64,000 bases of DNA from Argentina anserina (GCF_933775445.1 NC_065874.1:7893001-7957000), one strand, 5' to 3'; positions 1-14,920 are shown, numbered from the stretch's first letter. Translations and numbers: made by a program. Notes: generated by a model not told the origin, from the sequence alone.

Positions 1-196
1 ATGATATGTTCTTGATAATTGTTGTTTCTGGGTTTGATAAATTTTGTGTTTGATTGTTTATCACTAAGGACTACTAGTCTACTACAAATCCAGAAGAAAG
101 AAATGATTAATGAGTTCAACAATTACTTAGTCATTTGTATTGCAAATTATATATATACAAGAGATTTCACCAATTAAGCTTAGGCTTGCTGTATAT

Positions 197-329
197 TCCC
201 GATTAATGATACTGGTTTGACTTAATATTCATATACATCATGTCTACTTATATTGATATTGATGAGGTATATATATATTCCCGATTAATGATATTGGTCT
301 TGCTTAATATTCATATACATCATGTCTAA
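197..329. repeat. Imperfect direct repeat of about 50 bp
   Basis: A segment beginning TTCCCGATTAATGATA and ending CATCATGTCTA occurs near 197-247 and again near 279-329, separated by an AT-rich spacer. The two copies differ at a few bases. It looks like a local tandem duplication and no function is evident. Confidence 0.6.
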
Positions 330-386
330 TGATATTGATGTTGTTCTCTTCTGTTTCCCCTTTGTTTGTTCTTGATGTCATTGCAG

Positions 387-583
387 GTAAGCACACTTCT
401 GGAAATGATAACGAGATTGACCAATGGAAGATATCGAAAGTAAATTATGAAAATTATCCAATGGTTATCTGCAATAGATCGACATGGATGGAAACTGAAA
501 TGGTTCAGGGCATGGAATTCGATAGAAGGGAGATAAGAGCAAAAAGAACAAATAATAGAATTATGTTTGAACAATTCATGTAA
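387..583 (+). CDS. Possible 3'-terminal exon of an unrecognised gene entering from the left edge
   Basis: An open frame runs through this stretch to a stop at 581-583. It is preceded by a good pyrimidine-rich tract and an acceptor-like CAG ending at 386. The roughly 65 encoded residues are charged and hydrophilic, with no signal peptide, membrane segment or domain I recognise. No partner exon is visible in the first 386 bases, so the rest of the gene, if real, lies outside the window. It could equally be a chance open frame in AT-rich DNA. Confidence 0.2.
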
Positions 584-1746
584 AAGAAAATTAACCATAC
601 AAAGAGATATTGCAACCAGAAATAGATTTTGAATGTATAGTAGTTGGAAATTTGGAAATTATATTATTTAGCATCCATGTCTAATTTAGTAATCATGCAT
701 TCTAATAGAACTTTAAAATTGTTTATCAAACACCTTCAACTGTTTTCTCCCACGGCCGATTCAAAAATTATTTTACCCGTAACAACTTTAAAAGTCGTTT
801 TGCTCACAGCACAGTTGTCCCAAATTAACTGTGATCACTGTCATCATCTGTAACCCTGTGGCTCAGATCGGTGGAGCTTCACATTTGGTCTGATCAATAT
901 CTACAAAGTTCTTATTCGTGTCTCAACAAAAATATTATCTGTCCTCGAGTTTCTGGTTTCGTGCAATCAGTGTATACTCTTGTCGTATTTTGAGTCCTTA
1001 TCAATTAAAACAGAAAAGTGCATGCATGCAGTATGGGTCTTCAAAAACTTGAACTTGAAAAGAATAATCGATCTAGTTGATTATCTTCGTCCTCAAAAGC
1101 TAGTCAATATTAAGCTATATATTGAAGGCCTACTGTAATGAAACAAGGTTATTACACTCACAATTTTATATCACTTATGCACGTCAACTAACTGTGTCAA
1201 AATTATAACAACACCTTCAACGTACGATCATATTCACTAACTTGTGTAAAGATCGTAGCTGGAGTTACTACCTCTTGTAAAACCGAAGCTACAAAAAAGA
1301 CAAAACACAAACAACTCATTTTCATAATGACAACATCATATTTGTTGTCAAATCTAAATACAAAATTTAGAGCAATATAATAGACCAACATGCATAGAGT
1401 TTTTTTTCATTATTATTATTGTTGAAACATGCATGCATAGACCTATACATTTTTCTTTTCATCTGATTATAAGATTATGAGTCATTGTATATTTATATTT
1501 AGGACAATGACACATAAAGGGTTGTGCATGTCGTCTCTGCCAAACGATAAAAAACTGTAATAGTCTTTGCACACAGTTTTGAACTTTTGAATTCCACTAA
1601 ATTTAGAGTCCGCGCGTTGCTGCAGGTTTTCTAAATTGTGGATGGGTTGATTCCAACTTGTGGACTGAGATTGAAAGTATGGAAAAATTGTACAGTGTCA
1701 CTTATTGTTATCTCCAAATCATACATGATACTGAACATATGAAGCA
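584..1746. other. AT-rich intergenic DNA, no gene seen
   Basis: Only short open frames occur here on either strand, without recognisable protein similarity, splice structure or repeat boundaries. Confidence 0.6.
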
Positions 1747-2908
1747 CAAAATGTACACTCTCCCACTTGAGTCGCATACTCTGAAAAAAAAAAAACGTGA
1801 GGGCGAAAGTTAGAAGTTTTCCACCCTGTCTGGCGGCGAGTCTTTTGCCGTTGTCGAACAAGTCTTTGTCAATCTTTCCTAGATCTAGGTTGTGCCGGTT
1901 TCTCTCAATCGACATTTCTTGTTCGGCTTGGGGAATTCTGGTGGTGTGTTGTGAGGTAAGGGAAGGGGAAATCATGGCAACTGCTAGGGTTTGGCTTAAT
2001 ATTGGGCGATATGGTCAGTGGGTTGGTTTGGGGGCTGGTTCTGTAGGTGTGGCTTCGCTCAGATCAGCGGCAATGGTTGGCCAGTTATGGAGGGGGCTCG
2101 TTTGACGTCGGCCCAGTACTATCTGGTTTAGATATTTAAGATCTAATCCGGGTACAACGCTAATACATGGGGATGCAAGGTGACGTGATTGGATTTCAAT
2201 CCGGTGTGGTCGTGGTGGCCAAATGTGGTGGCTAGTGGTCGGACAACTTTGGCGTGGCGGAGTAGACCCTTGGGCAGTAGTGGTTTTCTCTCTCCCTTGG
2301 AACAAGGCTTGGGCTTGGGCTTGGGTTTGGGTCTGGTTGTTAGGCCCAGTCCGGGCTAGTATTATTTTATGTCTTTGTTTATTTGTGTTTTTTATTTAGG
2401 TTGTGCATATGGGGCGTAATAAGTTCCTGCAATAGTTTTGTAGGACTAGTCGGGATGCGTGTCCGTGTGTGCACTCAATGTGCATTGTCTGCTCTAAGTA
2501 GGCGGTGAGTTCCTTACTTCATCAAATTGTCATTTCCGCCTAGTGGCAAGGTGAGACTAAGTATAGTCATAATTGTTTTCTGGCGGCAACATAGTTGGAG
2601 AGCTGTTTTATTGGATATTAAGATATGCAACTATTGTTTCATTGTTATTAATGTCTCATATCTACTGATCTCTCCATTATGTCACCGTTGTTTCAAATCT
2701 TCAAAACAAATAGAGTCGTCATTAGAGTAGTACTATTTGCTAGTTAGTACTTTGTTGAATACTTGTTTGTAGGGATCACTTATATTATTTCAGGTCTTTG
2801 TATCAAGGGTTTAGGTTTCACGTTCCTCTTTATATTCGATAGTTTCATCAATAAAAGCTTGAGAGTAGTCACACTAGCCCTCTATTCAAAATCTACACTC
2901 TCCCACTT
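1747..2908. mobile_element. 1.1-kb insertion bounded by 15-22-bp direct repeats (retroposon-like)
   Basis: The 15-mer TACACTCTCCCACTT occurs at 1754-1768 and again at 2894-2908. The match extends leftwards to about 22 bp (from 1747 and 2887) with one mismatch. Direct repeats of this length are typical target-site duplications of LINE-type target-primed insertion. The enclosed DNA is more GC-rich than its surroundings, has no intact long reading frame, contains GGGCTTGGGCTTGGG-type simple repeats near 2305-2335 and ends with an AATAAAAGC stretch near 2850. No reverse transcriptase and no terminal poly(A) are visible. A 5'-truncated or decayed non-LTR element or a retroposed transcript is my inference. 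Confidence 0.5.
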
Positions 2909-5023
2909 ATATATCTCTACCAACATAGATATGGCTTAGTCTTCAAAAGATAGAATATCAAACTTATACAGGTTAGCTCGGTAACAACTGCTGCCCAAAT
3001 AGATTCTCAAAAATACATGATGTTTTTATCAGCATGTATGCATGCTGAAAAACTATTAGCCTCTTGATGGGGGATTGTTCAAAACATTACCTCCTCCTGT
3101 ATTGTGCGCATCAAAAGTGTCATGACACTTGGATGTTTCTCTTTGATGATGGTCTCCAGTAATGATTTTGATGGTATCATAGTGAGAGTAAGAAATTATG
3201 TACAATATTAGCATAGATATTTGTCGAACTGAAAGCTAATACACGCGGTAATATAGATGTTTGTTTATTGTGCTTTTGTAACATCAATGCATGGCAAGTC
3301 ATGGTAACGCAATTTTATAGTAATAAATATCAAAATTTTAAGTTCTTGCAAGCAATCTTCAATTAGGTAACAGAATCAACATACTTTATATCTCTTTCAT
3401 TACACTTTCAAGTCGATTCAATTTCATCTTCACGTATAACCAATGCACCTGCCAAGCTGCCAACAATAAATATTTTGGAATTTGAGGCTTTCATCAATGT
3501 GGTGACCGTATCTAGGAATTCGTATAGTAAAAATAAAGAGTTCTTCCCTTCAGTAGAAAATATTCAAAAAACTACGGGAACATGATCAAACATTGGTTGA
3601 TAGTGGGCATGTTATTTTTCCCAAAACAAATTGTGCCCAATTCATTTTGATAGGCTGTCCAAACTCCAATCATGATTATAACAACAAATAATTGATTATA
3701 TAAAACAATAAGTCAATGACACAATTAAAAAGTTAAAGAATGCCAACCTGTATGAAACAAAACTCTGAGATCAGACAACAGCAAGAGGAAGAGAACAGCA
3801 ACACAACACCAATAAATATCTTTGGCATAAAATCTGCAATTAATAAACCACAAATGACTATCAATAATATATATGGGCAATATCTTTTGGTCTATTTTAC
3901 GTATCACAATCTCTTGCTGATATATAATAAATTAACAGGCTTTTATAGCCACTTAAGCTGATCTTGATTTTAAAACTTATACTCTTTAAACCTCAAGTGA
4001 ACAAACATAGATCAGATTAATTAACAGCTCGTCAGATGTGAACTTTCTTGATTAGCTAGTGAACACGAAGGCCGGCAGATAAATAAGATGAGAAAATATT
4101 AGTACATAAGTCATAACCATATATTAATTTACGCACGTAATTAAATAATTGTACAACCCATAGGGATCGAAGTGAAAGTTGTTCCATGCATCACGTACGT
4201 AATTGTCATGTACTCCCTAGTAGATGCTTTTCTCTAAATATATTATGCATACCTTCAACTTGCTGGATATGAAACTTTTGATAAGATCATTGCCTATGAT
4301 CCGAGGTTTCGAAGAAACAATAATAAGAAGACCACATCTTGTTTAGCCTTGTCACTGTTTGTAACTTTGTATGTGCACGTCGTGTTATTTCGTTCTCATA
4401 TACATCAGTTTCTATTTAATGACTCTGGACAAGAGTGATGACAATTTTCAGGTCTTGGAGTGCTTTAGTGATGTTAGTAGTTAGCTAAGATTCTTCTTAC
4501 TTTGTATTATTCAGATTGTTTTTCTTGATTTTATAGAATTAAATCCGATTTGCCCAACCAGTGGTCGATAACATGTAACAATACACACTATTTCTTTCTT
4601 TTTTTGGAATACAATACAAAGTTGTATGTATAGTGAAAATTATACTATGGAGTCTTCCATATTGTCTATACAAAATAGTATTGGTACAAAAAAGTCAATT
4701 AAAAATTGACCTTAAAATGTAATAATGATCATTAAATTTTAAAAATTTAAATTTAATAGTGAGAATTTTGAGCTCTATCTAATGGAGTGCTCGAGCATAG
4801 ATAAATCCGTATGTATAGAAGGAATCAAGCTAATTCTCGCTACAAATGGGCATGGGTATGTAGATGAAGAGCAAAGCTCCAATTAATGACGAAGACAAAT
4901 ATTAAAGTACTTGATATTCTTAATCATAAAATGATCCAACTCATTTGTACGTATTCTTTATTATCAATTTACACTAGCCTTACAAGACAAACTAGCTAGC
5001 TAGTGATCCTGATCGACTCATAT
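2909..5023. other. AT-rich intergenic DNA, no gene recognised
   Basis: No frame longer than about 75 codons is present and none resembles a known protein. Some minus-strand stretches between 3060 and 3700 are locally open but interrupted by stops, and I could not assign them to any family. Confidence 0.5.
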
Positions 5024-6592
5024 CTAACAGACGAGAGCTACCGCCATGCAATTAGCTGTCTCTTTGTGCTCTTCCTCATCCATTGTATCACAAATCCCTG
5101 TCCCTCTCGTCTCCGGCAAACAAACAACGAACAATCCACAGACTCCCACCACAACCCCAAACACTCCGTACGACAGAACCCCACCGTTGGTCCTCCCCGC
5201 CGCTGCGAGCATTGGGCTAAAAACTCCTCCTAACACTACTGCCTGCCTCACCATGGAGAGAGCCGAGTTCCTCACGCACGTAGGAAACAGCTCAATCGTA
5301 AATATAAGCAAAACATTGAAAGCTGAGCAAGCACTAAAGAAAGACACTAGCTCTAGCCCGATTTGTAACTCCGCCCACCGATTAAAACCTTTTAGCACTG
5401 ACAGAATGCTACAAACCCCACTGAGGATAGTGAAAGCTAGGAGTGAGCTTCTTCTGTTCAGTTTCCCAATTAGGAAAAAAGCGACTAAAGAAGCAGGTAG
5501 CTCGGACAAGGCGTTTAACGTGACACCCAAGTAAAGGTTGAAGTTCAAATTCCCCAAAGCTAACGGCATGCCGTAGTACACCATTCCGATTCCAAATCCA
5601 GTTCCCATAACAGCAGAGAGTCTCCGGAAAGCCCATTTTCTCCTTACCAAAGCCGCGATGGCAGAGTAGAGGTCTACATTCCACGCCTCTTGCTCGAACG
5701 ACAAGCTGGAGAAGCTCATGGTTATGCTAGGTGAGATGCATTTAAGGGTTGAGATGGCGTCTTCTTTGCGGCCCTGGACGAATAGCCATCGGGGCGATTC
5801 ACGGACCAGGAAATAGACGACAATGGAGTAAAAGAGGGTAGGAATTGAAGTCCAGACGTAGAGGGTTCGCCATGAGCGGGTTTGATGGGTGTAAGCTATA
5901 GCTGGTAGGGAGAGAAACCCTAATGTGAAGCAAAAGAAACCTACTACACCCACCTGGCCGCGCCACCGCTTGCCCACCAGCTCGGTGGACAAGACTAAAG
6001 CTGACGTGCCGATGGTGGCGCGGGCAAAGCCAGTGACAAATCTCAAGAAGGAATAGATCCATATGTTGGTGGAGAAGGCGGTGAGGAGGGTGGTGAAAGA
6101 CATCATAAGACACAAGAGGAAGAGCATCTTTTTCCGACCGAGTGAGGAATCGGCGAGTGTGGAGAGAGCCAGTCCGCCGATCAAGCACCCCACGAAGAAG
6201 GAGGAGGCCGGAAGGCCGGTGACAACAGACCCAGAACACTCTAGAGCCCACTCGGAGATTACAGAGGTGTGTTTTGGCTGATCCCAGTCCCACGAGGATC
6301 TAGGAAGTTGGCAAACGTTTGAGAATGATGAGCTGCATGAGCTGGGGTTGTCAGTGACCTGTTGAGTACAGTGCCACTTGGGCTCGGCGTCTGTGAAGAC
6401 GGTGATGAAGGTTTGCTGGGCGTCGAAGAACCATGAAAAAGAGACGAGGATGGCTTGGAGGAACTGAGCCCACCCGAAATCCCCGATGCAAAGTTCGATG
6501 GTGGAGTCCAGGGAGGGAACGTGTTTTTGTAGCAGAGGGGATTCTGACTGGGCTGAATTGGATTCGGAGAGAAGAGGAGTTGAATCGCCCAT
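5024..6592 (-). CDS. Organic cation/carnitine transporter (major facilitator superfamily), OCT-like paralogue 1
   Basis: This intronless frame encodes 522 residues and matches the plant OCT family (organic cation/carnitine transporters), which move quaternary ammonium compounds or polyamine-like cations across plasma or vacuolar membranes. A hydrophilic N-terminus of about 40 residues is followed by the first membrane segment. A large Trp-His-Cys-containing loop rich in cysteines (about 70-115) then precedes the second segment, as is typical of OCTs. The MFS motif A is present as LADSSLGRKK (about residues 145-154), and the C-terminal half has ELFPTCVRNSA, the family ELxPTxxRN signature. The length matches the usual 510-530 residues. 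The frame is intact. A paralogue with the same layout lies 10 kb away on the same strand, beyond the malate dehydrogenase gene. The substrate cannot be told from sequence. Confidence 0.92.
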   Translation of the reverse strand: MGDSTPLLSESNSAQSESPLLQKHVPSLDSTIELCIGDFGWAQFLQAILVSFSWFFDAQQTFITVFTDAEPKWHCTQQVTDNPSSCSSSFSNVCQLPRSSWDWDQPKHTSVISEWALECSGSVVTGLPASSFFVGCLIGGLALSTLADSSLGRKKMLFLLCLMMSFTTLLTAFSTNIWIYSFLRFVTGFARATIGTSALVLSTELVGKRWRGQVGVVGFFCFTLGFLSLPAIAYTHQTRSWRTLYVWTSIPTLFYSIVVYFLVRESPRWLFVQGRKEDAISTLKCISPSITMSFSSLSFEQEAWNVDLYSAIAALVRRKWAFRRLSAVMGTGFGIGMVYYGMPLALGNLNFNLYLGVTLNALSELPASLVAFFLIGKLNRRSSLLAFTILSGVCSILSVLKGFNRWAELQIGLELVSFFSACSAFNVLLIFTIELFPTCVRNSALSMVRQAVVLGGVFSPMLAAAGRTNGGVLSYGVFGVVVGVCGLFVVCLPETRGTGICDTMDEEEHKETANCMAVALVC

Positions 6593-7469
6593 TTGGTTTC
6601 AGAACCAAAGGATTTCACCTAGATCAAAGTTTATATGGAATGCTGAATATGTTAATCCTGATACAGGTTTATATAGGAGGGAGGAATGGAGGATATCCGC
6701 GGCATGGTCAAAACTCAAGCTATAGTCAAGATATATCGACCGTGTACTACAACAGTATAAGGTTCTGTTTGGGACTTTGATTAGTTCACTAGAAAACCAT
6801 CTAGAAAACCATCTATCTTTTCAGTTTAATATCTACCAGAAAAAAAAAATTGTGGGTTCTACAGAAATTGGCTCGTCTCTTTTCCCACCCTATAATCTGT
6901 ATCAAATTATTTCTCAAACTCAGTTAATTAAGAAACATCTAATCACTTGTGTTTTAGTTCCATGCACGGATGTGCCTCCTTCATAGGCTGATAGAAATAG
7001 AGTGATAGACATTAGACAAGCATGGCATGGAAAAATACCGAGGACACTTGGACAGATTGCAAATATGGAAAATATTCCAGTTCGATCATTATTAATTAAG
7101 AACTACTATACGTGTTGGCTGGCAATCCGAGTGACTCATGTTGACATCAATTGACATGTGAACCAGAGGCCGGACAGCAATCTTAATTGGTGGTATTTGA
7201 TTACATGACTCATTGCTTACATTACAGATAATACTTAGCACAATTAATTTGTCACGGTTTTGCAATCAAGTCAGTCTCATATGGGTTGCAAGAATTCATT
7301 GCCGCAGTTTTCACTTTTCAAAGGCCAAAACGAAGGCGAATGCAATTTGGAAAATAAAACAGACGATTGCCATAACTTATAGAGCTTTAGGGTGCTTAAA
7401 ATCACAAGTCACAACATAAATTCTAACCTGCAACAATAATAATTATAAAAGCAGTCACTCAAGATTAGT
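6593..7469. other. Upstream region of OCT paralogue 1, no gene seen
   Basis: This AT-rich stretch lies between the OCT start codon and the first solo-LTR insertion. It should contain the OCT promoter and 5' leader. I could not place a TATA box or transcription start with confidence. Confidence 0.5.
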
Positions 7470-8639
7470 AGGAATGTCACAACCCCGAAATTTCAAGTGA
7501 TAAACTCGAAATCGAAACCATGAAAACTCTAAAACAATCTCAAAATATTGAAATCATCTTATAGTCACCGCGCATCATAACTGAGTTCGTAATACATCTC
7601 AGTTGATTTGATTATTACAAAACCAATTTATAATTCAAGCATTATAACAAATGGAAATGTAAAATTCTCACAATTCTCACCACAAATAGAAATAATAAAC
7701 TTCGAAATCTTCAGAGTAACCCTCTACTTCTGCTAATCCACACATGCAGAACTATCTCCTACATCATCAAATAGGTGCACCGGGATTGTAAACACAAACC
7801 CGGTAAGCTTTGTAGCTCGTATGAGTAAATCAACAGTATAACACACATAATAAACAAAATAAATTTATATGACATTTAAATATAAATGTACTCATAAGAC
7901 ACATGACGACCAATTTGGATGTCCAATAATATCTGAAAATATGTGTACTCATGAGACATTGGGTAACCCATATGTTTACCCAAATTACAATTATAATACA
8001 GTCATATGTTGCCCCTCATGCAGTAAGCCGTATGATACTGGGCAACCCATCTGTTATCCAATATCATAAAAATATGGGTACTCATGAGACCCAGGTAACC
8101 CATCTGTTACCCCTCATGCACTACACCGGCAAACAGACTAAATCTCTAACTGAATCGTAACTGTCACCCGGCCAAGGCTTGGTTCCGATACTGCCAACAC
8201 GTCCGAAGATAGAAAAACGTTTTAACATGACTCAAAGTTAAAACCACGTATAATACAATCCTCACATGTTATTGTACAACGACCAAGCGACTCATGCTCA
8301 ATTAAAATAAATATTTGTGCTATAATAAAACTCATTTGGAAATAAGAATGTGACAGTATATAATATAGTAACTCATATATATGTATCGTATTTACCATTT
8401 ATACATACACAACCCACTATATCATATACATGTAGTTCGGTCTTTTAAATAAAACGTAAATATGAATCACCGCCAAGGGTAGACTCGTTATAGTGAGATT
8501 TACTCACCTTATTTTCCTGAGCTTAATTTCCACAATACCGAAAGCAAATCATGCACTTGTTTTGTCGATCACTTAGTTGTATAATAAAGTGGTTAGAAAC
8601 GTTACATAAAACCTCATATGCCGAATTAGTACTATTGTT

Positions 8640-8960
8640 TACTGTTAAGTAAATTACAGTTTTTACGTAATTACTGTTCACATAAATATTGTTCACGCAT
8701 TACTGTTCATGTGGATATTGTTCACGTATTATTGTTCGTGTATTACTGTTCATGTAGTACTAATCACTGAATTACTATTAAGAAATTTACTTTTACAATT
8801 ACTGTTCAGAAATCACCTTTACAATTTACTATACATAAATTATTTTTACTTTTTTTACTGCACAGTAAAATTACTTTTTACATTTACTGTACTGAAATAA
8901 CTTTTACAATTTTACAGTACTGAAATAACTTTTACAATTTTACAGTACTGAAATTACTTT
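8640..8960. repeat. Degenerate TTACTGTTCA / TTACAATTTACTGT short-repeat tract
   Basis: Many loosely repeated copies of TACTGTTCA and CTTTTACAATTTTAC motifs lie inside solo-LTR copy 1. Related GTAACCGTGAACAGTAA motifs occur at the equivalent place in copy 3 (about 45330-45400), so the tract belongs to the element family. Confidence 0.65.
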
Positions 8961-8972
8961 TATAAAAATTAT

Positions 8973-10040
8973 GAGTTTTTTTCACCAACAGTCCCTCAAT
9001 TCTGGTGTACCTACCAATGTGATACCTCAACTCTTAATCGTACCAATGTGATACCCAGACTCTAGTATTGCTATCATTGAAGTACTTCCGTTAGTTTTTT
9101 TTAACTTTTCCGTTATCTTGGTGACGTGGCAGGTACGTGAGGCCCACAAAGAGGGTTAAAAGACAAAATTAACCTCATCTGAGAGGAGCAATGTTTTTCC
9201 CGCCCTTTACCCTGAGAAAGACACTCAACAATTCCAATTTTGGCGCCAATTTTCCCTCCCTATTCCTTAATTTGTGTCTCTTATCTAAACTAAAGAACTA
9301 CCGCCAACCAGTCGACCACAATCTGATAAAACCTAGATCAATCTCATTTTCTATTTTTACCCTAGCACTTGTTAAACTAACAGAATAAATATAGAAATTT
9401 ATATGGAACATCTCATTTCCACAATCTCATAAGAATATAGAAACACATAATTTAACGAAATTCAACTACATGTACCATTAGTTCTTACAAGCAAAAATCA
9501 TGGCAGATCAACATAAAAGGTGGCAACTAATGGTACTTAAACATGTATTTGAATTTCGTTAAGTTATGTGTTTTTATATTCTTATGATATTGTGGAAATG
9601 AGATGTTCCATATAAATTTCTATATTTATTCTGTTAGTTTAACAAGTGCTAGGGTAAAAATAGAAAATGAGATTGATCTAGGTTTTATCAGATTGTGGTC
9701 GACTGGTTGGCGGTAGTTCTTTAGTTTAGATAAGAGACACAAATTAAGGAGTATGGAGGGAAAATTGGCGCCAAAATTGGAATTGTTGGGTGTCTTTCTC
9801 AAGGTAAAGGGCGGGAAAAACATTGCTCCTCTCAGTGAGGTTAATTTTGTCTTTTAACCCTCTTTGTGGGCCTCACGTACCTGCCACGTCACCAAGATAA
9901 CGGAAAAGTTAAAAAAAACTAACGGAAGTACTTCAATGATAGCAATACTAGAGTCTGGGTATCACATTGGTACGATTAAGAGTTGAGGTATCACATTGGT
10001 AGGTACACCAGAGTTGAGGGACTGTTGGTGAAAAAAACTC
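8973..10040. mobile_element. Long palindromic (foldback) element A, Mutator-like non-autonomous
   Basis: The element starts GAGTTTTTTTCACCAACAGT and ends with its inverse complement. It is flanked by a perfect 9-bp duplication AAAAATTAT (8964-8972 and 10041-10049). Arms of about 510 bp (8973 to about 9483, and about 9525 to 10040) are nearly perfect inverted repeats around a loop of roughly 40 bases. The two mirrored 65-residue frames at 9191-9388 and 9626-9823 are just the two arms. The 9-bp TSD and long terminal inverted repeats fit a non-autonomous Mutator-like element. No transposase is present. It is nested in solo-LTR copy 1 and so is younger than that insertion. A transcript across it would form a hairpin with a stem of about 500 bp. 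Confidence 0.85.
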
Positions 10041-11088
10041 AAAAATTATTGTTCGGAATCACTGTTCACTCGCCGCCGCACGTGGTAGCGCGTGGGGTTT
10101 CCACGCCACCCTCCCGCAACTGCGCGTGGCGCTCACGCGTCGCCCACAGTGGGTGCGCGTAGTGCTCATGGGCCACCTCAAAACCCGCGCATGGCTTGCC
10201 CACTACCGCCCAAAACTCTCTTTTCTCCTCTCCTCCTCCCTTCCACGGTCTACCTCTACACTTCCAAAACCTCCCACGCGCCGCCACAGACGGCGACACG
10301 TGCGCCACCACCTCCTCCTCTGAAACCACATCAATTCACAACAATTTCAACATCAAACATGTAGATCGTATGAAGTGAGACATTTTCGTACCTAAATTGG
10401 GCTTTAGGACTGTCGGGAAGTCGCCGGAGGAGCTCGAATCGCCGACTGTGCTTGATTTCGTGGAGGATGAAGTGCGGCGTGATTCGAGTCCCAATCCGCT
10501 TGCAGGTGGCACCGGTAAGGAGCAGTGGAGTCCCATTTTATACTTTTTCCAAAATCGGAAACCAACTTCCGTCAATAATAACTTCCACATACGACGTCTG
10601 ATTAAGGTGTGTGACATGTCCATGAACTCGTATCGACGAGCTCTACAACTTTCGTGATGGAAGTTTTCGGAAACGAACGATGAAAATAGAAGTTAACTCT
10701 CAATTTAACGTAACGTTTTTCCAATTTAAATTTCCGAAGACGGTTCCGTTTTGTTTGACATCGTCGAGAAAGCGAAAAATGTGAATTATTCAATTTTCCA
10801 AGTTCAATAAGTTCCAAGAATTCATACAATTTGAACCAAAAAATTCAGGGTATTACAAGGAAGAAAACTAAGTTCTCAATACAAAAAGTAAAAAATCAAT
10901 CAGATCAACTTCAACTAATATAAAATTTTCCTCGGGCGCCATTTGTATTCAGCCCAAGAACTGATCAACTTAGGATAACAAACCATATGCCTTGCCTACA
11001 AGGACAACAATTTGTGTTCTTCCATTCTTTGATGGATTATTAAGTTCCTAAACTTCCTATTATTATCTGAAGGAAAGGAAGTTCATTA

Positions 11089-13714
<2,626 letters not shown>

Positions 13715-14912
13715 TGTTGCAAAGAATGGTTTGTGATAGAGAAAATGGTCGTTGATTAGGGGTGAGAATGATGATGAGATTGTTGAGAGGTGCAGTGTTC
13801 TTATAGGCATTCATCGATAGGGCGTTGAGAAAGAGAAGGAGAAGATAGAGGAAGGGAAGAAGATCAGAGTAGCAAGAATCGAGGATAGAGTTAGGCGTGA
13901 CAATAGGGGAGAATGGAGACTGCCGACTTTCACAGTTACGAGGAAGAGTGACAATTACATGCAGATTGATCACACTAGCGGGAGTCCACTTTATCCATTT
14001 CATATGATCTCCATGACCATGTCATATTTACTAGTTAATTTCCCAAAAAAAAAAAATCAGTTGAAAGGCTCGACTTTATCTACTACAAGTTCATTGCTAT
14101 CTGTACTTAGGGGTCATTTCCAATAAAGACTATCTTGTTGAGCACTTGTTGAGGACATTTTCAATTTACACACTTTTAGATCTTATATTATATTTCAACC
14201 GTTTAGTTTTTAAATATATACAAGTAAATCGTCTTGTAAAATTTCATTGAATTTGACAATTGTTAAGACATTCTTAAATGTGATTTACTCATTATGAACT
14301 TGAATAATTTATGCTTGACAATTTTGGTTCGTTCATTCATTTGATTTACTTTAATACCTTAATGATCATTAAATTTGCTAAAAATGTGTATATCTAATCT
14401 ACTAATATATATATATATATATATATATACCTAAAATCTAAACAGTTAAGATGAAAAAAATGTAACTGAAAAATAGGTCTAATAAATAAGTACTTAGAAA
14501 ATCTTCAACTAGTTCTTAACAAGATGATCCTCATTAAAAATCTCTCTTTGTACTTATACCCTTGTTATAAAAAGCATAAGAAGTTTAGTGTCAAAGTTAG
14601 CACCATAGAGTCTGCGATGTTAGATTGTGAAAATTCCGTCTCCTATTTTAATTTGTGGCATATTCTTTTTCACAATCAGTTCATTCCTAAGGTGTTCGTG
14701 AATCATATGAGACAGTATGGTGGTCTTATTAGTTGGCCGGATATCTTATAGATAGGGATGAGAGATTAAGATTCAAATGAACTTTGCATTCCATTGTTTG
14801 GTAAGGTTGGAAAAGCTTCCCTAGAAAATGTACTACTAGGAAATATGTATCACCCTCCCCAGCATTTTATCTTCCTTTCCTCTCACATTCTCTCAAATGA
14901 GTCAAATCCGTA
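13715..14912. other. MDH upstream region and AT-rich intergenic DNA
   Basis: This contains the 5' leader and promoter of the malate dehydrogenase gene, then AT-rich DNA with an (AT)n microsatellite near 14405-14430. A similar (AT)n tract lies upstream of the alternative exon at about 13436-13460. No other gene is seen; the 75-codon frame at 14524-14751 has no recognisable features. Confidence 0.5.
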
Positions 14913-14920
14913 CCTAAAAT

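Larger units (their letters stand above)
7475..10857 (-). mobile_element. Solo-LTR-like element, copy 1, with a nested palindromic element
   Basis: The element begins TGTCACAACCCCGAAATTTC and ends ...GGGTATTACA. It is flanked by a perfect 5-bp duplication AGGAA (7470-7474 and 10858-10862). Read on the minus strand, its first 330 bases align with the left ends of copies 2 and 3, including a TATAAAATG box about 315 bases in (10534-10542). Its last part matches their tails, including a stretch around 7770-7840 corresponding to about 46515-46590 of copy 3. There is no second LTR and no gag or pol frame. The TG...CA ends and 5-bp TSD indicate integrase-mediated insertion, so a long solo LTR is the simplest reading. 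A 1068-bp palindrome is inserted at 8973-10040. The remaining body is about 2.3 kb and carries TTACTGTTCA-type repeats (8640-8960). Confidence 0.8.

Noticed and set aside
3060..3720. Locally open minus-strand stretches that might be exons of a transporter
   Set aside because: Frames are interrupted, there are no consistent splice sites, and I could not match any family with confidence.
8640..8960. Possible CRISPR-like array
   Set aside because: The repeats are short, degenerate and without uniform spacers, the context is a plant transposable element, and no cas genes exist.
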